From Caballeronia concitans (GTDB lineage Bacteria; Pseudomonadota; Gammaproteobacteria; Burkholderiales; Burkholderiaceae): 64,000 bases of DNA. The notes below the pieces were generated by a model. The model saw nothing but the letters and a program-made list of their open reading frames with translations. It made no database searches and was not told the DNA's origin. Each line of letters begins with the position of its first letter. Position 1 is the stretch's first letter. Where the stretch lies: NCBI RefSeq assembly GCF_001544615.1, contig NZ_FCNV02000001.1, positions 1 to 64,000 of the forward strand. The letters run 5' to 3'. A program made the translations under genes and the position numbers. Shown here in pieces: positions 1 to 8,779 of this stretch.

Positions 1-208
1 TAAACCTTCCTCTTAATACTTCGTGTGAGACTCTTGATTACTTTTGCTATTGCCGATTCCGAAGAACCGGCCGCACTTGCCATCAAGCGCCCACACTTAT
101 CGGCTGTTAGTTTTTAAAGAGCACATCGCCTGACTTATCCACCTCACCGCACCAAGCGTCTTGCTCAGCGCCGCTTCCGTCCGGCGTTTGCTGCATCAGC
201 AGCAGAGA
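1..208 (-). other. 5' leader of an rRNA operon (16S gene lies beyond the left edge)
   Basis: Read on the minus strand, this stretch has the typical order of a Burkholderia 16S leader: a boxA-like element, then an AGCCGATAAGTGTGGGCG segment, then a tract containing AAGTAATCAAGAGTCTCACAC near the window edge. From memory these words precede 16S rRNA in this group. The mature 16S sequence itself is not in the window, so the gene is inferred from its leader and from the promoter next to it. The predicted 82-residue reading frame across this region is not a gene. Confidence 0.75.
112..123 (-). promoter_or_regulatory. boxA antitermination element of the rRNA leader
   Basis: The minus strand reads TGCTCTTTAAAA, one base away from the classical boxA core TGCTCTTTAACA that recruits NusB/NusE to rRNA transcripts. 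It sits between the promoter at 215-243 and the expected 16S start, which is the normal place. Confidence 0.75.
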
Positions 209-214
209 AACGAG

Positions 215-243
215 ATTATGAAGAATCTTTTTCTCTCTGTCAA
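215..243 (-). promoter_or_regulatory. Strong sigma-70 promoter of the rRNA operon
   Basis: On the minus strand a perfect -35 box TTGACA (238-243) is followed by a 17-base spacer and a -10 box CATAAT (215-220). The DNA immediately upstream, 244-270, is AT-rich and could be an UP element. Transcription would start near 208 and run off the left edge through boxA into 16S. Confidence 0.8.
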
Positions 244-400
244 CAGCTTTTTTTGCTTTCGCTTCTAAAAACTGTCGACTTCGAGGCCGCTTGTTTCGTT
301 TAGCGGCTCCCCGTCTTGCGACGAGGAGCGGAATATTAGGCCAACCAGATGCCAATTACAAGGTCATGACGAAGATTTTTTTCAGGCCCCGTCGCGACGC

Positions 401-1714
401 CTACTTCGCCGCCCCCACGACGGACTCAACCGGCACCGCTGCCGCCATCGCGGCATAGCCAGTGTCGCTCGGATGAATGTGGTCGCCGCTGTCGTACCGA
501 CGCTGCAGCGCGCTCGGACGCGCCGGATCCCGCAGCGCCTCGTCGAAGTCGATCACGCCGTCGAACGAACGGCTCGCGCGCAGCGACGCGTTCACCGCCG
601 TGCGGATCGCCTCGCGCTCGGGCGGCAGCGACGCCGGCGTCAGCGTCGCGCCGTAGATCTTGATGCCCCGCTGGTGTGCCTGCGCGATCAGCCGTTGATA
701 GCCGCGCAAGAGCGCGTCCGCGTTCACTTGCGTATGCGGCGCGTCGCAGTCGAGACCTTGGCGGGCGGGCATCGCGGCGAAGTTGATGTCGTTGATGCCG
801 ATCAACACGATGATCGCGCGCACGCCCGGCTGGCGCAGCGCGTCGCGATCGAAACGGCTGACCAGCGCCTCGCCGTAGCACGGTGAATTGCTCAGGAGCC
901 GATTTCCGCTAATACCCGCGTTGACCACCGCCGCCTGCCCGCCGCTCTTCTGCGCGATCTGGCGCGCGAGCGCGTCGGGCCACCGGCGATTCGCATTGAG
1001 CGTCGAGCGCATCCCGTCGGTAATGGAATCTCCGATCGCGACCACCGTGCGCGCCGACGGATTCTGCACCGACACGTTCGTGAGCCACGCGTATTGCGTG
1101 AATCGCGTGCGGAAGGACGCGGCGGACGCTTCCTCGGTCCGGTCGCCGGGCGTCGATACATAGTTAACCTGGCTCGCGATCCGATGCCACGCCACGAGCT
1201 TCTGCTCCTTCCCCATGAACATGCTGACCGCGATCGGCTGATCTCGGGCGACATCGAAAGCCACGGGATCGCTCGTCATCTGTCCGCCGGGCGCCACCGT
1301 CACGCTCTTGCGTCCGCCGAACAGCACCGGCCGGCCGGTCCCCGCCTGAATTGCCGCGCTGCTGCCGCTCACGGCACGCGCGACGCTCATCGAATCGACG
1401 ACGAGCGGCTCGGTCCCATACACATTACTGATATGCAGCCGCATTTCCTTGCCGGCGATCAGCGGATAGATCAACTGTCGAACGGTGCGCCCGCCGACGT
1501 CCGGCGCGCGATAAAGCGGCGGCGCCTTGTCCAGTTGCGGAATTGCTTGCAACGCCGTCGCCCAGGCGCTGACCCAGTGATCGTTGACGGGCGCGTTCGT
1601 CGAAGCGGACGCAGCGGGCGCGCCAGGCGCATCGGCGGCGAAAACGGGCGATACGAAAGCGAGCGGAACAGCAAGCGCGGCCGCGCGAATCGCGGCGAAA
1701 GCACGGAGTTTCAT
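401..1714 (-). CDS. Secreted SGNH/GDSL hydrolase (esterase/lipase family)
   Basis: This 437-residue protein begins with a signal peptide ending near residue 26 (SPVFA-AD). An N-terminal beta-rich region is followed by an SGNH hydrolase domain. The GDSIT block holds the nucleophile Ser230. Further blocks are NAGISGNR (block II Gly), IGINDI (block III Asn) and DHIHP near the C-terminus, which supplies the catalytic Asp/His. All catalytic elements are therefore present. It probably hydrolyses an ester in the periplasm or outside the cell, but the substrate cannot be read from sequence. It is a single gene divergent from the methyltransferase to its right. Confidence 0.88.
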   Translation of the reverse strand: MKLRAFAAIRAAALAVPLAFVSPVFAADAPGAPAASASTNAPVNDHWVSAWATALQAIPQLDKAPPLYRAPDVGGRTVRQLIYPLIAGKEMRLHISNVYGTEPLVVDSMSVARAVSGSSAAIQAGTGRPVLFGGRKSVTVAPGGQMTSDPVAFDVARDQPIAVSMFMGKEQKLVAWHRIASQVNYVSTPGDRTEEASAASFRTRFTQYAWLTNVSVQNPSARTVVAIGDSITDGMRSTLNANRRWPDALARQIAQKSGGQAAVVNAGISGNRLLSNSPCYGEALVSRFDRDALRQPGVRAIIVLIGINDINFAAMPARQGLDCDAPHTQVNADALLRGYQRLIAQAHQRGIKIYGATLTPASLPPEREAIRTAVNASLRASRSFDGVIDFDEALRDPARPSALQRRYDSGDHIHPSDTGYAAMAAAVPVESVVGAAK

Positions 1715-1849
1715 TCGGCGATGGCGTTCGGAGAAAGGCAGAATTGTGCCTGATCGTCACACGGATCGGTCTATCGACGCGGTCCGTCCGCCCGCGCATA
1801 CGAAATGGCCTCACAATGCAGCCAAATCCATTCGCGCGATAAACGAACC

Positions 1850-3013
1850 ATGCAATCCAGAAGCAGCACCTCAGACGTTCCGGCACAACTTCATTGGGAA
1901 GAAGACGGCGAAAGCCGCTCGGCCCGCTGGCGATCCGAAAGCGGCAATCAGCCGCCGAAGCGCCTCGTGATCGGTCACGATCAGATGACAGCAGATCACG
2001 CCTACCGGCTCGCCTGCGAAGGCACCGCGATTCTTTGGCGCGGCGACTTCCAGAACGCGCGCCAGTTGCTTCAGGCGATGGCCCGCCGCATTGACAACAA
2101 GCCGCGCAAGTCCAAAAAGGCGCCGGCCGAAAAGCCCGCCGCACCCGTCGATGCCTTTAATCTGCACCGTCTCGCGCAATCGCAACGCGCGCGCACGCTC
2201 GCGATGCTGATCCTCCCGCTCGATGAGCAGTACGCCATTCCGCTGCGCCGCGCGCCGGACGTGCGCCAGGCGTGCGAAGAGGCGTATGGGCCGGCGAAGG
2301 AAGCGTCGGTGGTATCGATGCGCGAAGTGCTCGGCCTGATCGGCGCGCATGAATGGCGCAAGAAAGGCGTCGAAATCAAGGCGACGGGCGGCCGGATTCA
2401 TCCGTATTACGGCGTTTTTTCGCCCGTGCGCGGCGAATATGTCGATCTGGTCGCGAACCAGCCGCTGCCGTCGACGTCGCTTGCTTTCGATATCGGCACC
2501 GGCACCGGCGTGCTCGCCGCGGTGCTCGCGCGTCGCGGTGTCGAGCGCGTCGTGGCGACGGACCTCGATCCGCGCGCGCTCGCCTGTGCGCGCGAAAACA
2601 TCGGCCAGTTGGGCCTCGGCAAGCAGGTCGATGTCGTCGAGGCGAATCTTTTCCCGGAAGGACGCGCGCCGCTGATCGTGTGCAATCCGCCGTGGCTGCC
2701 GGCGCGACCGAGCGCGGCGATCGAGCACGCGATCTACGATCCCGAGAGCCGCATGCTGCGCGGCTTCCTCGATGGTCTCGCCGCGCATTTGACGCCCGGC
2801 GGCGAAGGCTGGCTGATCCTGTCGGACTTCGCCGAGCATCTCGGATTGCGCACGCGCGCGCAGTTGCAGGAATGGATCGATGAGGCGGGATTGAAGGTGG
2901 ACGGGCGCATCGACGTCAAGCCGAATCATCCGCGCGCGATGGACAAGACCGATCCGCTGTTCGCGGCGCGGTCGGCTGAAGTGACGTCGCTTTGGCGGCT
3001 CGTGGCTCGGTGA
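1850..3013 (+). CDS. Class I SAM-dependent methyltransferase
   Basis: The 387-residue protein has a C-terminal Rossmann methyltransferase fold. Motif I reads FDIGTGTGVLAAVLA, the acidic loop reads ATDLDPRAL, and the NPPW motif typical of N5-glutamine or exocyclic-amine methyltransferases (PrmC, RlmG-like) reads VCNPPW. The roughly 170-residue N-terminal part may recognise the substrate. The substrate is unknown. An in-frame ATG at 1805 would add 15 residues; neither start has a clear ribosome site. It ends 6 bases before the convergent flavoprotein gene. Confidence 0.82.
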   Translation: MQSRSSTSDVPAQLHWEEDGESRSARWRSESGNQPPKRLVIGHDQMTADHAYRLACEGTAILWRGDFQNARQLLQAMARRIDNKPRKSKKAPAEKPAAPVDAFNLHRLAQSQRARTLAMLILPLDEQYAIPLRRAPDVRQACEEAYGPAKEASVVSMREVLGLIGAHEWRKKGVEIKATGGRIHPYYGVFSPVRGEYVDLVANQPLPSTSLAFDIGTGTGVLAAVLARRGVERVVATDLDPRALACARENIGQLGLGKQVDVVEANLFPEGRAPLIVCNPPWLPARPSAAIEHAIYDPESRMLRGFLDGLAAHLTPGGEGWLILSDFAEHLGLRTRAQLQEWIDEAGLKVDGRIDVKPNHPRAMDKTDPLFAARSAEVTSLWRLVAR

Positions 3014-3019
3014 AGCAAC

Positions 3020-4285
3020 CTACGATTTCCGATTCCCAAGCCACGCGAGCGCCCCTTCGCCCGCCACCAGCCCGCTCGCGAAACACGCCGTGAGCAAATA
3101 TCCGCCTGTCGGCGCTTCCCAGTCGAGCATTTCGCCGCAGCAGAAGACGCCGGGGAGCGCGGCGATCATCGACCGCTGATCGAGCGATTCGAACGCCACG
3201 CCGCCCGCGCTGCTGATCACTTCCGCGATCGGCCGCGGGCGCAGCACGCGCAACGGCAGCGCCTTGATGCGCGCGGCGAGCGTATCCGGATCGGCGAATT
3301 CTTCCTTGCCGACGCATTCGCGCAGCAGACCCGCCTTCAGGCCCGCGATGTGCAGCCGGCTCTGCAGATGGCTCGACATCGAGCGCGCCCCGCGCGGATG
3401 GCGCACATCCTCACGGACGCGTTCGGCGGAAAGCTGCGGCCCGAGGTCGAGCAGGATGTTCGTGCCGGCGTCGCCGCTCGCTGTCAGTTGGTCGCGGATC
3501 GGCGCGGACAGCGCGTAGATCAGACTTCCTTCGATCCCGTGCTCCGTGATCAGGCACTCGCCGACGCGCCAATCCACCGCGCCGTCCGCGCGCGCCACGC
3601 CGATTGCCACCGACTTGAGCGGCTCGCCCGCGAATCGGCTGCGGAAATGCGGCGTCCATTCGACGTCGAAACCGCAATTCGACGGCAGGAACGGCCGCAC
3701 ATCCACGCCACGCGCCGCCAGATGCGCGACCGCGCTTCCGTCCGAGCCGAGTTGCGGCCAACTCGCGCCGCCGAGTGCGAGCACGAGCGCGTCGTGACGG
3801 ACGCGCTTTTCGCCTTCCGGCGTGGCGAAGCGCGAAACCGACACGCCGTCGTCCGCCCAGCCGAGCCATCGATGCCGCATATGCAGCCGCACGCCCGACG
3901 CGCGCAGCCGATGCAGCCACGCGCGCAGCATTGGCGCGGCTTTCATGTCGGTCGGAAAGACGCGGCCCGAGCTGCCGACGAACGTCTCCACGCCGAGCCC
4001 GTGCACCCATTCGCGCAGCGCGGCGGCATCGAAACGATCGAGCAGCGGCGCGATATTCGGGCGACGCGCGCCGTATCGGGCGAGAAAGGCGTCGGCGGGT
4101 TCGGAGTGCGTGAGATTCATCCCGCCTTTGCCCGCCATCAGGAATTTTCGGCCGACGGACGGCATCGCGTCGAACACATCGACGCGCGCGCCGCCCGCCG
4201 CGAGCGCTTCTGCGGCCATGAGTCCCGCCGGGCCGCCGCCGACGACCGCGACTTCGACCGATTCAGTGTTATCAACAGACTCCAT
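3020..4285 (-). CDS. NAD(P)/FAD-dependent oxidoreductase of the HI0933/BaiN family
   Basis: The protein starts with an FAD-binding dinucleotide fold (VAVVGGGPAGLMAAE) and carries the family motif GRKFLMAGKGGMNLTHS. It ends with the second FAD contact CCGEMLDWEAPTGGYLLTACFASG. This matches the HI0933-like flavoproteins (TIGR03862 type), soluble enzymes of mostly unknown substrate. The chosen ATG at 4285 places the nucleotide fold about 10 residues in; an upstream ATG at 4318 is possible. It diverges from the MFS gene at 4471. Confidence 0.85.
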   Translation of the reverse strand: MESVDNTESVEVAVVGGGPAGLMAAEALAAGGARVDVFDAMPSVGRKFLMAGKGGMNLTHSEPADAFLARYGARRPNIAPLLDRFDAAALREWVHGLGVETFVGSSGRVFPTDMKAAPMLRAWLHRLRASGVRLHMRHRWLGWADDGVSVSRFATPEGEKRVRHDALVLALGGASWPQLGSDGSAVAHLAARGVDVRPFLPSNCGFDVEWTPHFRSRFAGEPLKSVAIGVARADGAVDWRVGECLITEHGIEGSLIYALSAPIRDQLTASGDAGTNILLDLGPQLSAERVREDVRHPRGARSMSSHLQSRLHIAGLKAGLLRECVGKEEFADPDTLAARIKALPLRVLRPRPIAEVISSAGGVAFESLDQRSMIAALPGVFCCGEMLDWEAPTGGYLLTACFASGLVAGEGALAWLGNRKS

Positions 4286-4470
4286 GCCCGGGAACCGTGA
4301 GAAAAACGAGAGCGACATTGTCGCATCGCGGCATTCACTGGGCGCGCACGAAAAGCCCGCCGCTTCTCGTAAGTCATTAAATAACAAAAAAGAATTTGGT
4401 CGCGCGACACCGCGCCAGTACGATCGCGCGATTCTCCGCATCTACAATTTTTCACCTTTCCGATTCCGCC

Positions 4471-5949
4471 ATGTCCGTTTCCATCGCGCCCGATCGCGCT
4501 TCCACCCGGGCCGCCGCCGATGCGCGCCCCGTCATCCGCAGCGCCGCGGATGTCTCCAGTCTCGTCAATCGCGGCGCGGCCGTCGGTAGCGATGCGCGCA
4601 TCGTCGTCGCCATCGCGCTAGGCGGGATTTTTCTCGATGCCTACGACCTCGGCGCCCTCGCGTTCGGCGTCAAGGACATCGCCCGCGAGTTTTCGCTGAC
4701 GCCGACTGGAACCGGTTTCGTCGCCTCCGCGATCACGTTCGGCGCGATCATCGGCGCATTCTTCGGCGGCTATCTGACCGACAAGGTCGGCCGTTATCGC
4801 GTGTTCATGGCCGACATGTTCTTCTTCGTCGTCGCGGCGATTGCCTGCGCGCTCGCGCCGAACGCGTGGGTGCTCGGCGGGGCGCGATTCGTGATGGGTC
4901 TGGGCGTCGGCATCGATCTGCCGGTCGCGATGGCGTTTCTCGCGGAGTTCTCGCGTTTGCAGGGACGCGGCAACAAGGCCGCGCGCGTCGCGATGTGGTG
5001 TCCGACGTGGTACGCCGCGATCAGCATTTCGTATTTGCTCGTGCTCAGCCTTTACTCGGTGCTGCCCGCGCACAACGCGGGCTGGCTGTGGCGGCTGATT
5101 CTGGGTTTCGGCGCGGTGCCGGCGATCGCGATCATCGCGATTCGCAGCCGCTACATGAGCGAATCGCCGGTGTGGGCGGCGAATCAGGGCGATCTGGCGA
5201 ACGCCGCCGCGATCCTCAAGCGCTCGTATGGCATCGATGCGCGCGTCGAGCCGGACGCGCTCGCCGCATCGAACGCGCCGAAAGCGCGCCGCGCCACGTT
5301 CGCCAACTACGGCGCGCTGTTGCGCGGCGTCTACCTGCGCCGCACGGTGCTGGCGACGGTGATCGCGATCGCTTCGTCGTTCGCGTATAACGCCGTCGCG
5401 TTCGGGCTGCCGGTCATCATTTCGAGCTTCCTCGCGCAGTCCATGCTCACCACGATTCTCGCGTCGCTCGCGCTGAATCTCTGCTTCGCGTTCGCGGGCG
5501 GCCTGTTCGCGGTCCGCACGGTGCCGAAGTTCGGCGCGTGGAACCTGACGGTCGTCGGCTACGCGTTTCAACTCGTGGCGCTCGTCGGGCTCGCGGTTGT
5601 CGGCAAGCCGGCGACGGGCGCGCAGGTCGTCATCGCGATCGCGTTGCTCGCCGCGTTCCTGCTCGGGCAAGGCATCGGGCCGGGGTCGCACAGCATGACG
5701 TTCGCATCGCTGAGCTATCCGACGTCGCTGCGCGGCGTGGGCGTCGGCTTCAATCAGACGCTGATGCGCGCAAGCTCGACCGTTTCGCTGTTCCTGTTCC
5801 CGGTGCTGTCGGCGGCGCTCGGCACGAAAGTGTTCTGGATCATCGCGGTCGCGCCGCTCGCGGGACTCATCGCGCTTTTCGCGGTGCGCTGGGAGCCGTC
5901 GGGTTATGACGTCGATGCCGAGGACTTCGCCGGACAGAATGCGAAGTAA
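4471..5949 (+). CDS. MFS transporter (sugar/metabolite:H+ symporter type)
   Basis: This 492-residue membrane protein has about 12 hydrophobic segments and the MFS loop signature GGYLTDKVGRYRVF between segments 2 and 3. An early Asp in FLDAYDLGALAFG and the R-rich helix 4 region fit the metabolite:proton symporter branch. The N-terminal 40 residues are hydrophilic and cytoplasmic. ATG 4471 was chosen because the hydrophobic core follows at the usual distance. The substrate is unknown. It is a single gene with its own terminator and is upstream of, but not in, the paa operon. Confidence 0.85.
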   Translation: MSVSIAPDRASTRAAADARPVIRSAADVSSLVNRGAAVGSDARIVVAIALGGIFLDAYDLGALAFGVKDIAREFSLTPTGTGFVASAITFGAIIGAFFGGYLTDKVGRYRVFMADMFFFVVAAIACALAPNAWVLGGARFVMGLGVGIDLPVAMAFLAEFSRLQGRGNKAARVAMWCPTWYAAISISYLLVLSLYSVLPAHNAGWLWRLILGFGAVPAIAIIAIRSRYMSESPVWAANQGDLANAAAILKRSYGIDARVEPDALAASNAPKARRATFANYGALLRGVYLRRTVLATVIAIASSFAYNAVAFGLPVIISSFLAQSMLTTILASLALNLCFAFAGGLFAVRTVPKFGAWNLTVVGYAFQLVALVGLAVVGKPATGAQVVIAIALLAAFLLGQGIGPGSHSMTFASLSYPTSLRGVGVGFNQTLMRASSTVSLFLFPVLSAALGTKVFWIIAVAPLAGLIALFAVRWEPSGYDVDAEDFAGQNAK

Positions 5950-5967
5950 AAGTCGAAGGCAAAAGAA

Positions 5968-6005
5968 AGCGGTGCAGGCTCGAAAGCAGCCGCACCGCTT
6001 TTTTT
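5968..6005 (+). terminator. Rho-independent terminator after the MFS gene
   Basis: GCGGTGC (5969-5975) pairs with GCACCGC (5992-5998) and is followed by a run of seven T, separating the transporter from the paa promoter. Confidence 0.85.
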
Positions 6006-6060
6006 ATGCCGATGTGCCGCGCCTAGGTGAATTCCCGGCAATCTCAAAAAAAGCAATTCC

Positions 6061-6084
6061 CCGACCGTCCGGTCGGTTTATAAT
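6061..6084 (+). promoter_or_regulatory. paa promoter with overlapping PaaR-type operator
   Basis: CCGACC (6061-6066) and GGTCGG (6071-6076) form an inverted repeat around GTCC, directly followed by a perfect -10 box TATAAT (6079-6084). The palindrome therefore lies in the spacer of the promoter, where a bound repressor would block RNA polymerase. TetR-type PaaR of Burkholderia cenocepacia is known to bind short palindromes in paa promoters. Assignment of this site to the PaaR encoded at 10809 is an inference. Confidence 0.75.
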
Positions 6085-6120
6085 CGGCCGACAGCGACTT
6101 CCCATGAGCGAGTGTCCGCC

Positions 6121-7122
6121 ATGTACACCCAATCTCTCGATCTTCCCGGCCAGCCCGTCGCCTCCGACGCGCCCGCCGACGCTTCCTCGGACCAGCAACG
6201 TTTCGACGCCGTGATGAAAGCCGACGGCAAGATCGAGCCGCAGGACTGGATGCCTGAGGCGTATCGCAAGACGCTGGTCCGGCAGATTTCGCAGCACGCG
6301 CATTCGGAGATCATCGGGATGCAGCCGGAAGGCAACTGGATCAGCCGCGCGCCGAGCCTGAAGCGCAAGGCGATCCTGCTCGCCAAGGTTCAGGACGAAG
6401 GCGGCCACGGCCTCTATCTATATAGCGCGGCGGAAACGCTCGGCGTGTCGCGCGATCAGCTCGTCGACGCGCTGCACGCGGGCAAGGCGAAATATTCGAG
6501 CATCTTCAACTATCCGACGCCCACGTGGGCCGATGTCGGCGTGATCGGCTGGCTGGTCGACGGCGCCGCGATCATGAATCAGATTCCGCTCTGCCGCTGC
6601 ACATACGGCCCGTACGCGCGCGCGATGATCCGCATCTGCAAGGAAGAGTCGTTCCATCAGCGCCAGGGTTTCGACGCCCTTCTCGCGATGATGAAAGGCA
6701 CAGAGGCGCAGAAGGATCTCGTGCAGCAGGCGGTGAACCGCTGGTGGTGGCCGGTGCTGATGATGTTCGGCCCGAGCGACAAGGATTCGATTCACAGCGG
6801 CCAGTCGTTCGCGTGGGGCATCAAGCGCATCTCGAACGACGATCTGCGCCAGAAGTTCGTCGATGCCACCGTCGAGCAGGCGAAGATTCTCGGCGTGACG
6901 CTGCCCGATCCCGATTTGAAGTGGAACGCGGTGCGCGGCGCGCACGATTACGGCGAGATCGACTGGGAAGAATTCTGGCGCGTCGTGAACGGCGACGGCC
7001 CGTGCAACAAGGAGCGCCTCGCCACGCGCGTGAAGGCGCACGACGACGGCGCGTGGGTGCGCGAAGCGGCGCTCGCCTACGCGGAGAAGCAGAAAGCCCG
7101 CGCCCAAAAACAAGCGGCATGA
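6121..7122 (+). CDS. paaA: 1,2-phenylacetyl-CoA epoxidase, catalytic subunit PaaA
   Basis: PaaA is the diiron oxygenase subunit of the PaaABC(D)E complex that epoxidises the ring of phenylacetyl-CoA in the cytoplasm. The 333-residue product has the family's landmarks, including [13 protein letters not shown] and [16 protein letters not shown], which contain the carboxylate/histidine iron ligands (ExxH type). Length is normal. ATG 6121 is preferred; an in-frame GTG at 6112 would add three residues. It is the first gene of the operon and overlaps paaB by 4 bases. Confidence 0.96.
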   Translation: MYTQSLDLPGQPVASDAPADASSDQQRFDAVMKADGKIEPQDWMPEAYRKTLVRQISQHAHSEIIGMQPEGNWISRAPSLKRKAILLAKVQDEGGHGLYLYSAAETLGVSRDQLVDALHAGKAKYSSIFNYPTPTWADVGVIGWLVDGAAIMNQIPLCRCTYGPYARAMIRICKEESFHQRQGFDALLAMMKGTEAQKDLVQQAVNRWWWPVLMMFGPSDKDSIHSGQSFAWGIKRISNDDLRQKFVDATVEQAKILGVTLPDPDLKWNAVRGAHDYGEIDWEEFWRVVNGDGPCNKERLATRVKAHDDGAWVREAALAYAEKQKARAQKQAA

Positions 7123-7424
7123 GCATGGAGACGATGAAGATGAACAAGGAATGGCCGATCTGGGAAGTCTTCGTGCGCAGCAAGCAGGGACTCGATCACA
7201 AACATTGCGGCAGCCTCCACGCGCCGGACGCGAGCGCCGCGCTGCGCATGGCGCGCGACGTCTACACGCGGCGTCAGGAAGGCGTGAGCATCTGGGTGGT
7301 GCCGTCGTCGGCGATCACGGCTTCGGACCCCGCCGACAAGGGCGAACTGTTCGAGCCCGCCGGCGACAAGATTTATCGGCATCCGACGTTCTTCGTGCTG
7401 CCCGACGAAATCAACCACATGTAA
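7119..7424 (+). CDS. paaB: 1,2-phenylacetyl-CoA epoxidase subunit PaaB
   Basis: PaaB is the small subunit that holds the PaaAC assembly together. The core [20 protein letters not shown] and the C-terminal half with [12 protein letters not shown] are characteristic. The ATG at 7119 overlaps the paaA stop (ATGA), suggesting translational coupling. A second ATG at 7140, preceded by GGAG at 7127-7130, would give the more usual N-terminus MNKEW and may be the true start. Confidence 0.94.
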   Translation: MSMETMKMNKEWPIWEVFVRSKQGLDHKHCGSLHAPDASAALRMARDVYTRRQEGVSIWVVPSSAITASDPADKGELFEPAGDKIYRHPTFFVLPDEINHM

Positions 7425-7433
7425 GGGCGCGAC

Positions 7434-8231
7434 ATGAGCATCGAACATCTCGCCTATGTGCTGCGTCTCGCCGATAACGCGCTGATCCTCGGCCAGCGCA
7501 ACGCCGAATGGTGCAGCCACGGCCCGGCGCTGGAAGAAGACATCGCGCTCGCGAACATGAGCCTCGATCTGATCGGTCAGGCGCGGCTGCTTTATTCGCA
7601 CGCGGCCACGCTCGAAGCCGCGCTCACCGGCCAGCAGAAAACGGAAGACGACTACGCCTATTTCCGCACCGAGCGCGAGTTCGCGAATTACACGCTCGTC
7701 GAGTTGCCGCACTTCGGGCCGCTCGCCGGCACGGCGCGCACCGAGCGCGACTACGCGGTGACCATCGTGCGCAACTTCCTGTATTCGGCGCTGATGGCCG
7801 AACTGTGGACGGCATTGCAGGCATCGTCGGATGCGCAGCTCGCGGCGATCGCGGCGAAATCGATCAAGGAAACGCGATACCACTTGCACCACGCGCGCGA
7901 CTGGTTCGTGCGTTTCGGCGACGGCACCGATGAATCGCATCGTCGGGCGCAGGCGGCGCTCGATTACCTGATGCCCTACACGCGCGAGTTCTTTCATCCC
8001 GATGCAATCGAGCGCGCGGTCGCCGAAGCGGGCATTGCGCCGCTCGCGAGCGATTTCGAATCCGCGTGGCGCGAAACGGTGTCGTCGGCGATCGATGAAG
8101 CCACGCTGCGCGCGCCCGCCGACGTGAAGCACGTCAGCACCGGCAAGCTCGGCGAGCATTCGGAGCACATGGGTTATCTGCTCGCGGAAATGCAGAGCCT
8201 CGCGCGCCAACATCCGGGCGCGATCTGGTGA
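7434..8231 (+). CDS. paaC: 1,2-phenylacetyl-CoA epoxidase, structural subunit PaaC
   Basis: PaaC is a ferritin-fold paralogue of PaaA that lacks the full iron site and stabilises the catalytic subunit. The 265-residue product shows the expected helices, with EDIALANMSLDLIGQARLLY and KSIKETRYHLHHARDWFVRF as landmarks. It lies 9 bases after paaB and its stop codon touches the paaD start, consistent with a single transcript. Confidence 0.95.
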   Translation: MSIEHLAYVLRLADNALILGQRNAEWCSHGPALEEDIALANMSLDLIGQARLLYSHAATLEAALTGQQKTEDDYAYFRTEREFANYTLVELPHFGPLAGTARTERDYAVTIVRNFLYSALMAELWTALQASSDAQLAAIAAKSIKETRYHLHHARDWFVRFGDGTDESHRRAQAALDYLMPYTREFFHPDAIERAVAEAGIAPLASDFESAWRETVSSAIDEATLRAPADVKHVSTGKLGEHSEHMGYLLAEMQSLARQHPGAIW

Positions 8232-8758
8232 TGACGACCGCCCTCGCCCGCATCGACGACGCCGCGCTGCAACGCGCGTGGTCCGTCCTCGAAACTGTGC
8301 CCGATCCGGAAATCCCGGTCGTGTCGATCCGCGAGCTCGGCATTCTGCGCGACGTGCGTCACGGCGACGACGGCGTGCTCGAAGTCGTCATCACGCCGAC
8401 GTACTCGGGTTGCCCGGCGATGTCGCAGATCGCGGAAGACATCGCGCATGCGATCGACGGCGCGAATCTCGGCGCGCATCGCGTGCAAACGGTGCTCGCG
8501 CCCGCGTGGACGACCGACTGGATCACCGAGGAAGCACGCGAAAAGCTGCGTCGATATGGCATCGCGCCGCCGACGGGCGCGTGCAGCAGCGCGGAAAAGC
8601 CGCTGCGCTTCGTGCCGTACAAGAAGGACGTCGTCGCCTGCCCGCGCTGCGGCTCCGCGCATACGGAAACGCTCGCGCAGTTCGGATCGACGGCGTGCAA
8701 GGCGCTGTATCGCTGCATCGACTGCCGCGAGCCGTTCGATTACTTCAAGCCGTATTGA
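8231..8758 (+). CDS. paaD: Phenylacetate degradation protein PaaD (Fe-S maturation type)
   Basis: The N-terminal part is a DUF59/MIP18-like domain (ETVPDPEIPVVSIRELGILRDV, then TPTYSGCPAM). The C-terminal 45 residues form a zinc-ribbon-like module with two Cys pairs (CPRCGSAH and CIDCREPF). PaaD is thought to help assemble the iron-sulfur centre of the epoxidase system. The ATG at 8231 is used; an adjacent GTG at 8228 is possible. Confidence 0.93.
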   Translation: MTTALARIDDAALQRAWSVLETVPDPEIPVVSIRELGILRDVRHGDDGVLEVVITPTYSGCPAMSQIAEDIAHAIDGANLGAHRVQTVLAPAWTTDWITEEAREKLRRYGIAPPTGACSSAEKPLRFVPYKKDVVACPRCGSAHTETLAQFGSTACKALYRCIDCREPFDYFKPY

Positions 8759-8779
8759 TTTCCCAAAGACCCGATCATC

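Noticed and set aside
107-355. 82-residue open frame on the minus strand
   Set aside because: It covers the rRNA promoter, boxA and leader; those elements explain the sequence and the peptide has no ribosome site or domain.
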